From Undibacterium sp. (GTDB lineage Bacteria > Pseudomonadota > Gammaproteobacteria > Burkholderiales > Burkholderiaceae_D), in NCBI GenBank assembly GCA_030645915.1, contig JAUSNO010000017.1:248001-312000 (forward strand): a stretch of DNA of 64,000 nt. The letters run 5' to 3'. The notes below the pieces were generated by a model. The model was not told the DNA's origin, did not search any database, and saw only the letters and a program-made list of their open reading frames with translations. Both the position numbers and the translations under genes were made by a program. Positions 1 to 8,454 of this stretch are shown here, piece after piece; position 1 is the stretch's first letter, and each line of letters opens with the position of its first letter.

Positions 1-10
1 GACTGGCATC

Positions 11-163
11 ATGGGTCATTACTATCATCCTAGCAAGGAACAGGTTCGCGCTTATCTGCAACGGCGCTTGGCAGAGCATTCCCCACCGCCGAGCCCCAAA
101 GAAATCCGACGCCAGCTTGGATTTGAATTATTCGAAGCACAGCGGCAAAAACTTCCCAAATGA
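11..163 (+). CDS. Small conserved-looking hypothetical protein (50 aa)
   Basis: A 50-residue reading frame begins MGHYYHPSKEQVRAYL and ends QRQKLPK. It is hydrophilic and basic, with no signal peptide or membrane segment. The frame stays open upstream to the window edge, so this could be the tail of a longer protein. The composition (YHPSKEQV, SPPPSPKEIRRQLG) looks like real protein rather than a shadow, and no better frame overlaps it. I do not recognise a family. The true start cannot be decided because only ten bases precede the ATG. Confidence 0.5.
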   Translation: MGHYYHPSKEQVRAYLQRRLAEHSPPPSPKEIRRQLGFELFEAQRQKLPK

Positions 164-468
164 TTGTTAAGCGGATTGATAAAAATAGCGCGCAGTAGCT
201 GAACTCCGTCGAGTTCACCTAGGTGTCGTCACTTTATTGTCAGCTTTTTTATTGTCTGATGTGCTGTTTTGCAATCTACTCCTTCTTCTAAAATCACGCC
301 TTTTCCCTGATTTTGGCATGTCACAAGTGATGCGAATATATTGTTTTTTTGCATCCAAACATGTGTTAATGTATTACTACTTATTTAATTCTTGCCATTT
401 TATTTTGTTGAGATTTGAATGCGCCCTCCCACATGTACTTCAATGCATGCTAATCAGGTATCGTCCTC
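164..468. other. Intergenic region with a short inverted repeat
   Basis: About 300 AT-rich bases precede the first HDOD gene. A perfect inverted repeat with 7-bp arms TGAACTC/GAGTTCA and a CGTC loop lies at 200-217. It has no T-tract directly after it, so it is a weak terminator candidate for the small upstream gene or possibly a binding site. An 87-codon frame across 237-500 has a hydrophobic, cysteine-rich translation and runs into the HDOD gene, so I do not call it. I see nothing else convincing. Confidence 0.35.
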
Positions 469-1329
469 ATGACAACGGTAGAAAATTCACGCGATTTTGA
501 GTTTATTCAAGGTCTGACTGCTGAACTTTCATCGAAAGAATTGATATTCCCGACCTCGCTTAACGCCACGATGAAGATTCGTCATGCGCTGAATGATCCT
601 GATATTTCCAACGATAACGTAGCGCGTATTGTCGGCGCGGAGCCCGTGTTGTCTGCGCAAATACTTCGGTTGAGCAATACCGTGTCGAACAATCCAGGTG
701 GTAAGCGAATTTCCGAGTTACGTAATGCAACGAGATTACTGGGTTTCTCGGCAGTCCGTAATGTTGCCATTTCGGTGGGCATGAAGCAGTTGATGGAACA
801 TAAAGCGAATGGCCAACCGTCTCAGCTGATAGAGGGTTTATGGAGTAGAAGTTTGCGGGTAGCGGTTTTATCTTTCATGATTGCAAAAAAAATGAGCAAG
901 TTAAGCCCGGATAAAGCAATGATGGCAGGCTTGTTGCATGATGTTGGCAAGTTCTACATTCTTAACCGGGCGCGCCATTATCGGGATCTGTTTGTCTCGG
1001 AGGCCGCTTTGTGGGAATTAGTCGATCAGTGGCATGCAAGCATAGGCGCAGTCATTCTTGAAAACTGGGAGATAGACGATGATATTCGGGTGGCGGTGAT
1101 GGATCACCGCTCTTCAGATTTGTCGTTGACCAGCAAGCCTAGTCTCACCGATGTGGTCGCTACTGCCAATTTTTTGGATGCGCATTTTGTCGATAACACA
1201 TTGATTGACTTGGATTGGAGCGCTATTCCTGTGGCGCTGCAAAATCTGCATCTTGATCTGGAGAAAAGTGAAGTACTGCTAAGTGAGACCAAAGATGAGT
1301 TGGTTTTGATTTTACAAGCGATCGCTTAA
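469..1329 (+). CDS. HDOD domain signalling protein
   Basis: This 286-aa protein consists mainly of an HDOD domain (about residues 15-215). HDOD is a non-catalytic relative of HD phosphohydrolases, found in bacterial signalling and stress proteins. It has the LLHDVGKFYILNRARHY segment near residue 155 and the helical AEPVLSAQILRLSNT region near residue 60. There is no receiver, GGDEF or EAL domain attached, and no membrane segment. It converges with a second HDOD gene on the opposite strand, separated by only about 44 bp without a clear terminator. It is more diverged from the other two HDOD proteins in the window than they are from each other. The specific role is unknown; such proteins often act in motility or c-di-GMP networks. 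Confidence 0.85.
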   Translation: MTTVENSRDFEFIQGLTAELSSKELIFPTSLNATMKIRHALNDPDISNDNVARIVGAEPVLSAQILRLSNTVSNNPGGKRISELRNATRLLGFSAVRNVAISVGMKQLMEHKANGQPSQLIEGLWSRSLRVAVLSFMIAKKMSKLSPDKAMMAGLLHDVGKFYILNRARHYRDLFVSEAALWELVDQWHASIGAVILENWEIDDDIRVAVMDHRSSDLSLTSKPSLTDVVATANFLDAHFVDNTLIDLDWSAIPVALQNLHLDLEKSEVLLSETKDELVLILQAIA

Positions 1330-1373
1330 CCAAACCTTCAGCGCGAATAATTTTACACATTGCCCGCTATTGA

Positions 1374-2210
1374 TCATTCATCGCTGTCTAATTTCACCAA
1401 TTCTTCAGCCGTGTCTTCCAGCAGCTGATCCATTGACGCCTGATCTAAGTTCAGGCTTGTCCACGAAAGCGCGGAGACTTCAACCGCTTGACTGTCTGGA
1501 GTGGTGGTGGTGCCGAGCACATGTGCTATACCATCCGCTACATGAATAATCGTGGCGAGAAAACCGAGTCCTGGTTTTTCCGGATGATGGTGGCCAGCAA
1601 TCGCATTTTTCATCGTGTCAGAAAAATTCCACTCGACTGCCAATGCCTCACCAACTGCGGCATGGTCAATACCCAATACCTTGCGTTCGGCTTCAAACTG
1701 ACTTATCTGATGTTCATTTCTATAGTCGATGGTGCTGGCATATTGCTCAGGGAATTGTGTCACCAGAACCAGGGTGCCAAGATCATGTAAAAGACCCGCA
1801 GTAAACGCAATATCAACATTGAAATTAAGTCGCTTGGCAATGAGTTTGGCGGCGATGCCGACGGCATTGGAATGACGCCAGAAGGCCTTGTGACTGAAAC
1901 CTCTGCAATTATTTTCAGGAAAACACCCTGACAATGCCGCCATCATGATGATTTTTTTGACGGTAGAAAGTCCCATCAGGGATATTGCCTGCTGGATCGT
2001 GGTGACCTTGATCATCGTTGAGTAATACGCCGAATTGGCATAACGCAGGGTTGTTGCCGTTAATGCGAGATCATTGCTTACTTTTTGCGCCAACAGATTC
2101 GTATCAAGATCTTCGTTGTCGATCTCATTGAGAAGCTCCATGACGATCGCTGGCAGTGTAGGTAAATTTTTGACGTTCTCGGTAATCTGATTCAGCGAAA
2201 TCGAATTCAT
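1374..2210 (-). CDS. HDOD domain signalling protein
   Basis: With the start at the internal ATG (MNSISLNQITENVKNLPTL) the protein is 278 aa. A GGAG ribosome-binding site lies about 7 bases upstream of that codon. The 33 residues encoded further upstream look non-conserved, which argues against the longer start at 2309. The HDOD domain covers about residues 15-215, with FTAGLLHDLGTLVLVTQFP and the LPTLPAIVMELLNEID entry helix. It closely resembles the HDOD protein at 21201-22067 (shared LPTLP, FWRHS, FTAGLLHD and GHHHP/GHHQP blocks), so the two are paralogues. No output domain is fused. Function is probably regulatory, through protein contacts. Confidence 0.85.
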   Translation of the reverse strand: MNSISLNQITENVKNLPTLPAIVMELLNEIDNEDLDTNLLAQKVSNDLALTATTLRYANSAYYSTMIKVTTIQQAISLMGLSTVKKIIMMAALSGCFPENNCRGFSHKAFWRHSNAVGIAAKLIAKRLNFNVDIAFTAGLLHDLGTLVLVTQFPEQYASTIDYRNEHQISQFEAERKVLGIDHAAVGEALAVEWNFSDTMKNAIAGHHHPEKPGLGFLATIIHVADGIAHVLGTTTTPDSQAVEVSALSWTSLNLDQASMDQLLEDTAEELVKLDSDE

Positions 2211-2431
2211 CTGCGGCGCTCCGTTGCGAGAGTTATTATTTGAGAGAGAGTGTAGTGAGTAGCTTGCCTGAAATTCTCTGGGATGTGAGAATTTTTTGTG
2301 AAAAAACATAGCGTTTTTTACATGACAAAATGGGCTGCGGGGTTGAGGTGCGCATGAAATTTGATTTTTCTCAAATCATTGCGTCATGCGCTTCAATCTT
2401 GAATACGTAGCGGGCTGGAAATGCCCTTCCA

Positions 2432-3334
2432 CTATTCTGTTCTTGTATCCAGACGTTTTTCACTGATACTGGCTTTGGCTCTCTCCAGCATGTCAATGGC
2501 GGCAGGGCCGCGTAGCAAGGTCACCGCAACTGCCAGTGCGTCGATGTAGGTCAGGTGCGCGAGACGTGAGGTCATCGGTGTATAGATATCCGGATCTTCT
2601 TCCACGTCAACGCTGATGTGCACGTCGGCTAACTCAGCTAACGGGCCGCCGCTGGCGCACAGCACGAGGATCTTGGCACCTGCATTTTTAGCTAACTGTA
2701 CGCTGCGAATCAGGTCATGGGTGCGCCCTGTGCGCGAGAAGGCAACGACGAGGCAATCGCTGTTGAGCAATGAGGCAGATTGCGCCTGCAAGTGACCATC
2801 GCAAAATACCGTCGTCGGAATACCGAAGCGGAAGAATTTGAGCTGCGCATCGATCGCCAGCGCACCAGAGTAACCAAGGCCATAGCATTCTATGCGTCTG
2901 GCGCGTGCGAGCAGATTCACTGCCGCTTCAAAGTTGGTCAGGTTGGCTGAATTGCGCGCCTCCATCAAAGCAGCGATGGTGCGGTCAAAAACCTTGGGCA
3001 ACACATCGCGTACATGATCTGCCTGATTGACATCCAGATGCAAGTAGGGGATGCCGGTGGCGAGACTCTTGGCGAAGGCCATTTTAAAGGTCTTGAAGCC
3101 ATCGAAACCCATCGATTGCGAGAAGCGTGCAACGGTGGGTTCGCTGACGTCGCAGGCTTGCGCCAGCACACGTATCGACATCTCCAGCGCATCATGCGGT
3201 TTTTGCAAAAGAAATTCCGCCACCTGGCGCTCTGCGCGACTTAATGCCGTGCTGGCGATACGTATGCGCGCCAGCAAACCTTTCTCCGGTGGAGTGGTTT
3301 TAGGCGTATTGATGACAGAGAAGGCATTGACCAT
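2432..3334 (-). CDS. hexR: HexR, RpiR-family repressor of sugar catabolism
   Basis: This 300-aa regulator has an N-terminal RpiR helix-turn-helix domain (about residues 20-95, with LAQACDVSEPTVARFSQSMG as the recognition region) followed by a SIS sugar-phosphate-binding domain (about 130-260, ECYGLGYSGALAIDAQ and CLVVAFSRTGRTHDL). In proteobacteria HexR represses zwf, pgl, edd, eda and related genes and is released by 2-keto-3-deoxy-6-phosphogluconate. The gene lies just downstream of pgl and zwf on the same strand and opposite the edd-eda block, which is the expected context. No strong ribosome-binding site is visible at the chosen ATG. A different RpiR paralogue is possible but less likely given the neighbours. 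Confidence 0.88.
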   Translation of the reverse strand: MVNAFSVINTPKTTPPEKGLLARIRIASTALSRAERQVAEFLLQKPHDALEMSIRVLAQACDVSEPTVARFSQSMGFDGFKTFKMAFAKSLATGIPYLHLDVNQADHVRDVLPKVFDRTIAALMEARNSANLTNFEAAVNLLARARRIECYGLGYSGALAIDAQLKFFRFGIPTTVFCDGHLQAQSASLLNSDCLVVAFSRTGRTHDLIRSVQLAKNAGAKILVLCASGGPLAELADVHISVDVEEDPDIYTPMTSRLAHLTYIDALAVAVTLLRGPAAIDMLERAKASISEKRLDTRTE

Positions 3335-3392
3335 ATTTCAGTTTGAAAACCTATTTTGGGAGCGTGATGCACTTAAAATGGTATGTAAAACA

Positions 3393-4079
3393 TTAAGGGC
3401 ACCAAAAGACCTCTATGTTACAGCGTGCTTCACTGAGTAGTGCGGCAATCGGCAAGTTACTTGTCGTCGCGTTTTCCAGCACCTGTCGTTTCTCGGTGCC
3501 GGTAATGACCAGCCAGATTTTTTCTGTTTGCAATAAACGGGGCAGCGACAGTGAAATGCGACTTTGCCGTGTTTGCGGATGCACTGCTGCCAGACAATTG
3601 AGATCATCATGCTGCGTAGGTGCATCGGGGAAAAGTGAGGCGATGTGACCGTCAGCGCCCATGCCCAGCAATACCGCAGTAAAGGCAGTTGGTAGCTGTT
3701 GCTTGAGCCGTTCACTGATTGCCTCTATCGCCACTTCTGGCGTACGCGCAGCATTTTTTAACGACACCAGTTGCCACTGCTTGCCATAAGACAGTGGCAG
3801 GCATTGCTTGAACAGGCCCTCGTTACTTTGTGCATCGTTGTCATCTACCCAGCGCTCATCGGTGGCGACAAGCTTGATGCTGTTTCTGCCACGATTGGCT
3901 AACATTCCATCGAGTTGCCGATAGATAGGCGCAGGCGTAGAGCCACCCGCAAGAGCAAAACAGGCTGGAAGGCGCGCCAATGCTGCGTTGTCTATTGCGC
4001 TTAACCATTCGTTTACCAGCGCATCGCTAAGTTCGGCGAAATTATTGAAACTGTTCAAGTGCAGCGTAGCCATTCTCAC
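3393..4079 (-). CDS. pgl: 6-phosphogluconolactonase
   Basis: This 228-aa protein of the glucosamine-6-phosphate isomerase/6-phosphogluconolactonase fold hydrolyses 6-phosphogluconolactone to 6-phosphogluconate. Supporting motifs are FALAGGSTPAPIYRQL near the N-terminus, VATDERWVDDNDAQSNEG, LLGMGADGHIASLFPDAP and the C-terminal LVITGTEKRQVLE. Length matches bacterial DevB-type enzymes. It directly follows zwf: the zwf stop TAA is adjacent to the candidate GTG start (4079), and an in-frame ATG lies at 4073, so translational coupling is likely. Either start is possible. The zwf-pgl pair carries out the two steps from glucose-6-phosphate to 6-phosphogluconate. Confidence 0.9.
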   Translation of the reverse strand: MRMATLHLNSFNNFAELSDALVNEWLSAIDNAALARLPACFALAGGSTPAPIYRQLDGMLANRGRNSIKLVATDERWVDDNDAQSNEGLFKQCLPLSYGKQWQLVSLKNAARTPEVAIEAISERLKQQLPTAFTAVLLGMGADGHIASLFPDAPTQHDDLNCLAAVHPQTRQSRISLSLPRLLQTEKIWLVITGTEKRQVLENATTSNLPIAALLSEARCNIEVFWCP

Positions 4080-5540
4080 TTAGCCTTCCACATATTCTTC
4101 GCCCCAGGCGGCGCCGTTTTGCGCCAGCAGGTAACTCGATGCCGCCGGCCCCCAACTGCCGGCGATATAGGATTTTAGTCCCTCGCTGTCGTTGTTCCAG
4201 GCGTTCATGATCGGGTCTACCCATTCCCAGGCCGCACTCAATTCATCGTCACGGACAAATAGTGTCAGGTCGCCATGCAAGGCGTCTAGCAATAGGCGTT
4301 CGTAGGATTCCACCCGGCGCGAGTTGGACGCTTCGGCAAAATCCAGATTGAGCGCCACGTCTGACAGACGGATGCCTTCGCCCGGCTCTTTTGCCTTCAT
4401 GAACAACTGCACGCTTTCTTCCGGTTGCAGCGAAATGACCAATCGGTTTGAGCGCAACGGCCCTTGCGATTTGCCAAAAATGGAATAGGGGATCGGCTTG
4501 AAGTTGATCGTGATTTCTGCACTGCGGCTTGCCATGCGTTTACCCGTACGCAGATAGAAAGGCACGCCAGCCCAGCGCCAGTTATTGATCTCGGCACGAA
4601 TCGCGACAAAAGTCTCGGTACGGGATGAGGTAGGTACGCCAGGTTCTGACTGATAACCGATGACGGGTTTGCCATCCACCGCGCCAGCGCGATATTGGCC
4701 GCGCACGGTTTTTTTGCTGACTTCTTCAGGCGTAAACTTGTGCAAGGCACGCAGGACTTTAACTTTCTCATCGCGAATCGCATCAGGATTGGCGTTGACC
4801 GGTGGTTCCATCGCGACGATCGAGACCAGTTGCAGCAAGTGGTTTTGCACCATGTCGCGCAATGCGCCGGTGTGGTCGTAAAAGTCGCCGCGTGTTTCCA
4901 CGCCGACTTGTTCAGCGATGGAAATATGCACATCCTGTATCCACTTGCGGTTCCACAAAGGTTCCAGGAACAGATTGGCGAAGCGCAGCGCCAGCAGGTT
5001 TTGCACCATCTCTTTGCCGAGGTAGTGGTCAATGCGGTAGATCTGATTTTCTCTCAGGTAGTTGCGCAGCGAGTGATTGATTTCCTTGGCGGACTGGGCG
5101 TCGCGGCCCAGCGGTTTTTCTACCACGACGCGCGCATTGCCTTCGACCAGACCGTGTTTGGAGAGCTGCTCAACCACAGGGATGAAGATATCCGGGCCAG
5201 TCGCCAGATAGAACAGCGTCGCGTTGGACTCAGAAGTGTGCAGGCGCTGTTTCAGGACATTGAAGTCGTCTGGCTCACGCGCATCAATTTTGGAGTAGTA
5301 GGTGAGGGCGAGAAAGTCCGCTACTTTTTCGGTATCTGTCTTACCTTCTTTGCAGCCGTAGGTTTCTATGCTGGCAGCAACGCGTTTGCGGAATTCGTCA
5401 TCATTAAGCACTTCGCGCGCGGCGCCGATAAAGCTGAAACTGGCATCAAGCCGACCGTTGACAAATGCACTATAGAGTGCGGGAATGATTTTGCGCTTGG
5501 CAAGATCGCCTGTGCCGCCAAACAATACAAATGTGGTCAT
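4080..5540 (-). CDS. zwf: Glucose-6-phosphate 1-dehydrogenase
   Basis: This 486-aa cytosolic enzyme oxidises glucose-6-phosphate to 6-phosphogluconolactone with NAD(P)+. The N-terminal Rossmann motif FGGTGDLAKRKIIPALY (residues 7-23) binds the cofactor. The family signature RIDHYLGKE (169-177) contains the substrate-contacting Asp, His and Lys. Full family length, with the usual C-terminal domain (YERLLLDALHGDLTLFVR). A CGGAG ribosome-binding site lies at good spacing from the ATG. It is first in a minus-strand unit with pgl. The divergent intergenic region shared with edd contains candidate HexR sites, consistent with coordinated Entner-Doudoroff control. Confidence 0.97.
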   Translation of the reverse strand: MTTFVLFGGTGDLAKRKIIPALYSAFVNGRLDASFSFIGAAREVLNDDEFRKRVAASIETYGCKEGKTDTEKVADFLALTYYSKIDAREPDDFNVLKQRLHTSESNATLFYLATGPDIFIPVVEQLSKHGLVEGNARVVVEKPLGRDAQSAKEINHSLRNYLRENQIYRIDHYLGKEMVQNLLALRFANLFLEPLWNRKWIQDVHISIAEQVGVETRGDFYDHTGALRDMVQNHLLQLVSIVAMEPPVNANPDAIRDEKVKVLRALHKFTPEEVSKKTVRGQYRAGAVDGKPVIGYQSEPGVPTSSRTETFVAIRAEINNWRWAGVPFYLRTGKRMASRSAEITINFKPIPYSIFGKSQGPLRSNRLVISLQPEESVQLFMKAKEPGEGIRLSDVALNLDFAEASNSRRVESYERLLLDALHGDLTLFVRDDELSAAWEWVDPIMNAWNNDSEGLKSYIAGSWGPAASSYLLAQNGAAWGEEYVEG

Positions 5541-5604
5541 GCTGACTCCGGTTTATTCAGTTTCGGAAAATTGTGTTTGGATTATGCCAGATTTCTATCA
5601 GAAA

Positions 5605-5681
5605 TGTAGTTTCATTACGATAAATTTGTAATTTTTATGGGTTAAAACGATGTAACTTCAAAAAACTGAAAGTTTGTTACA
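5605..5681. promoter_or_regulatory. Candidate HexR operator region between zwf and edd
   Basis: A near-palindrome TGTAGTTTCATTACG at 5605-5619 resembles the published gammaproteobacterial HexR consensus TGTAATTAAATTACA in 11 of 15 positions. A second signal consists of TGTAAC at 5651-5656 and GTTACA at 5676-5681, an inverted pair separated by 19 bases and flanking A/T-rich sequence. Both lie in the divergent zwf/edd promoter region next to a hexR gene. The assignment is inferred from location and motif only; either could instead be coincidental in AT-rich sequence. Confidence 0.45.
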
Positions 5682-5738
5682 GAAAATACGTATTTTATGC
5701 TATCTTTCATCATCTGAATAAAGCTAAAAGTGATCCCT

Positions 5739-7577
5739 ATGACGACATCCGGAAAAATCGCGCTCAATCCTGTGGTTGAACGCGTCACCCTGCGTATTAT
5801 TGCGCGTAGCAAAACCCTGCGTGCCGATTATCTGGCGCGGCTTGAACAAATGCGTAATCGTGGCCCGCGCCGCGCCAGTCTCTCTTGCGCAAATCAGGCC
5901 CATGCCAATGCCGCCGCCGATGCCAAGACAAAAATCTGGCTGAATCAAGCGCAAAAATCCAACATCGGTATCGTTACTTCGTATAACGACATGTTGTCGG
6001 CGCACCAGCCTTACGCTTCTTATCCAGATCAGATCAAGGCAGCGGCATTGCGTTTTAATGCGACTGCGCAAGTGGCGGGCGGCGTGCCGGCGATGTGTGA
6101 TGGCGTGACGCAAGGACGTCCGGGCATGGAATTGTCCTTGTTCTCGCGTGATGTGATTGCTCAGGCAACGGCGATCGGGCTCTCGCACGATGCTTTTGAT
6201 GCCACATTGTGTCTGGGTATCTGCGACAAGATCGTTCCTGGCCTATTGATTGGTGCGCTCGCTTTCGGTCATCTGCCGACGATTTTTATTCCGGCCGGGC
6301 CGATGGGTTCTGGCTTGCCAAATAAAGAAAAAGCTGCCGTGCGCGAGCGTTATGCGCAAGGCAAGGCGACTAAAGAAGAATTACTGGCTGCCGAGAGCGC
6401 TGCCTATCACAGCGCCGGCACTTGCACTTTCTATGGCACGGCCAACAGCAATCAAATGCTGCTGGAAGCCATGGGCTTACATATGCCTGGCGCCGCCTTT
6501 GTTCATCCGTCTGATCCTCTGCGTGCAGCCTTGACTGACTCTGCCGTTGAGCGCGTCTTGCAGTTGACTGAGCAGAGCGGCAATTACCGCCCGATTGGTC
6601 ACGTCGTCGATGAGAAATGCATCGTCAATGCGGTCATCGCCTTGCTGGCTACAGGCGGATCGACCAACCATACGATTCACTGGATTGCGGTAGCGCGCGC
6701 CGCCGGCATTCTGATCGACTGGCAAGACTTTGATGAGCTGTCATCGGCTATTCCCTTGTTGACACGCGTCTATCCAAATGGCACAGCCGACGTGAATGCA
6801 TTTGAAGATGCCGGTGGCCCTACTTTTGTGATCCGTGAATTATTGTCTGCGGGCCTGATGCACGCTGATGTGATGGCGGTATTCGGCAATGATGGTCTCA
6901 ATTCACATGCGGCTCGCCCGGTGTTAAATGAAGGCAAAGTCAGTTGGGAGCCATTGCCTGTGGCATCGACCGATACCAGCGTGGTGCGCAATGTAACTGA
7001 ACCGTTTGCCGCTACCGGTGGTCTGCGCCTGTTGCAAGGCAATCTGGGTCGCGCCATCGTTAAGGCGTCAGCCGTGCCGGAAGACGCATGGATAGTGCGC
7101 GCACCTGCCAAGGTGTTTGATTCGCAAGAGTCGCTGGTCAATGCCTATAAAGCAGGGCAGTTGAATATGGATTTCGTCGCAGTCGTGATTTTTCAGGGGC
7201 CGCAAGCCAATGGTATGCCGGAGTTGCATCATTTCACGCCGGTGCTCGGTAGTTTGATGTCGGCTGGTTACAAGGTGGCGCTGGTAACGGATGGCCGCAT
7301 GTCGGGTGCTTCCGGCAAAGTGCCGGCGGCGCTGCATGTCAGCCCGGAGGTGGCGCAGGGCGGTCATCTCGGTAAGGTGCAGGATGGCGACATCATTGAA
7401 CTGAATGTGCACACCGGTGAGTTGCGCGCTCTGGTACCGGAAGAAGTATGGACGACACGTCCGTCCCGCCAGATGTCGGAAGATGCTGCGCATGGTTATG
7501 GCCGCGATTTATTTGTCGCCCAGCGCCGTGTTGTGACAGCGCCTGAAAAAGGTGCGTCGACCCTCTTTATTGATTGA
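5739..7577 (+). CDS. edd: Phosphogluconate dehydratase
   Basis: This 612-aa IlvD/Edd-family iron-sulfur dehydratase converts 6-phosphogluconate to 2-keto-3-deoxy-6-phosphogluconate, the first committed Entner-Doudoroff step. Recognisable blocks are [75 protein letters not shown] and [19 protein letters not shown]. The conserved cysteines of these blocks are the expected cluster ligands. I chose the ATG at 5739 ([11 protein letters not shown]) over a GTG nine bases upstream. It is divergent from zwf and followed by eda after an 86-bp gap that contains a perfect hairpin. Confidence 0.96.
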   Translation: MTTSGKIALNPVVERVTLRIIARSKTLRADYLARLEQMRNRGPRRASLSCANQAHANAAADAKTKIWLNQAQKSNIGIVTSYNDMLSAHQPYASYPDQIKAAALRFNATAQVAGGVPAMCDGVTQGRPGMELSLFSRDVIAQATAIGLSHDAFDATLCLGICDKIVPGLLIGALAFGHLPTIFIPAGPMGSGLPNKEKAAVRERYAQGKATKEELLAAESAAYHSAGTCTFYGTANSNQMLLEAMGLHMPGAAFVHPSDPLRAALTDSAVERVLQLTEQSGNYRPIGHVVDEKCIVNAVIALLATGGSTNHTIHWIAVARAAGILIDWQDFDELSSAIPLLTRVYPNGTADVNAFEDAGGPTFVIRELLSAGLMHADVMAVFGNDGLNSHAARPVLNEGKVSWEPLPVASTDTSVVRNVTEPFAATGGLRLLQGNLGRAIVKASAVPEDAWIVRAPAKVFDSQESLVNAYKAGQLNMDFVAVVIFQGPQANGMPELHHFTPVLGSLMSAGYKVALVTDGRMSGASGKVPAALHVSPEVAQGGHLGKVQDGDIIELNVHTGELRALVPEEVWTTRPSRQMSEDAAHGYGRDLFVAQRRVVTAPEKGASTLFID

Positions 7578-7586
7578 ACAGGTGCG

Positions 7587-7630
7587 GTGCGCCATGCGCA
7601 CCATACCGCCGATTGGTGCGCATGGCGCAC
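7587..7630. repeat. Perfect 16-bp inverted repeat between edd and eda
   Basis: The arms GTGCGCCATGCGCACC (7587-7602) and its exact reverse complement (7615-7630) enclose a 12-base loop. In the edd-eda transcript this would fold into a very stable GC-rich hairpin. Only a short TTTT follows about 8 bases later, so it is not a classic strong intrinsic terminator. A partial terminator, an RNA-stability element or a small mobile palindrome are all possible. It shares the core CCATGCGC with the 71-bp palindrome family elsewhere in the window but is otherwise different. Confidence 0.8.
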
Positions 7631-7663
7631 TCTAATTTTGCCATATAGAAAATTGAGATCAAC

Positions 7664-8302
7664 ATGACCCATACCAAGCAAAGCATCATCGCCCAACTCG
7701 CCCAAATCCGCGTGTTACCTATCCTGGTGACTGATGACGTAGATCAGGCTATCCGTTGCGTCACGACGCTGGCCGAAAATGGTTTGCCAGCGATAGAGAT
7801 CACGCTGCGCACGCCAAACGCGATGACGGTATTGCGTGAAGTGGTCAAGGCTTGCCCGACGGTGACCGTCGGTGCCGGAACAATTCTGACGCCAGCACAA
7901 CTCGATGCCGTAAGAGAGACTGGCGCCGCTTTTGGTATCAGCCCTGGCATCACGCCGGTACTGGCGAAGGCTGCTGCCGATTCTGGTTTGCCGTATTTCC
8001 CCGGCGTGGGTGGTGCCAGTGATTTGATGCTGGCGCTGGAGCATGGTTTTAACGTGGTCAAGTTATTCCCGTCCGATATCGTCGGTAGCGTCAAGATGGC
8101 CAAGGCTTTGGGCGGGCCATTTCCCGACGTGCGTTTTTGTTTGACGGGCGGCGTCACGGTGGAATCGACGCCGCAGTTGTTGCAGCAGTCAAACGTCTTG
8201 TGCGTTGGCGGCTCCTGGATGTGTCCGGCGGCGCTGATTGCTGCCAATGACTGGCAGGCAGTCGCCTTGCTGGCCGCACAGGCGGCTGCCGCCGGGAAGT
8301 GA
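7664..8302 (+). CDS. eda: KHG/KDPG aldolase (2-dehydro-3-deoxy-phosphogluconate aldolase)
   Basis: This 212-aa class I aldolase cleaves 2-keto-3-deoxy-6-phosphogluconate into pyruvate and glyceraldehyde-3-phosphate, completing the Entner-Doudoroff pathway begun by edd upstream. The Schiff-base lysine is K133 in FNVVKLFPSD, and the catalytic glutamate is E45 in AIEITLRT. VTVGAGTILTP, GISPGITP and FCLTGGV are also typical, and the length matches the family. It is read in the same direction as edd and probably shares its transcript, subject to the hairpin between them. Confidence 0.97.
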   Translation: MTHTKQSIIAQLAQIRVLPILVTDDVDQAIRCVTTLAENGLPAIEITLRTPNAMTVLREVVKACPTVTVGAGTILTPAQLDAVRETGAAFGISPGITPVLAKAAADSGLPYFPGVGGASDLMLALEHGFNVVKLFPSDIVGSVKMAKALGGPFPDVRFCLTGGVTVESTPQLLQQSNVLCVGGSWMCPAALIAANDWQAVALLAAQAAAAGK

Positions 8303-8454
8303 TCCGGTTTAGTGTACTGGGGTGAGTATGTGATGAGTATGCTTAAAAACGCAATAGTAATGTGCGTATTTGGCATACATCTACCTATACTCCTTCATTT
8401 ATACTTGTTTTTGTTTGCCCACCTTAGCAACTTTATCTACGCGTAACCACGATC

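Noticed and set aside
237-500. 87-codon plus-strand reading frame
   Set aside because: Hydrophobic, Cys-rich nonsense in an AT-rich intergenic region that overlaps the real HDOD start in another frame; no ribosome-binding site.
4695-5609. 304-codon plus-strand reading frame
   Set aside because: It lies antisense to zwf, is Phe/Gln-rich and has no family motif. The zwf frame carries all conserved blocks.
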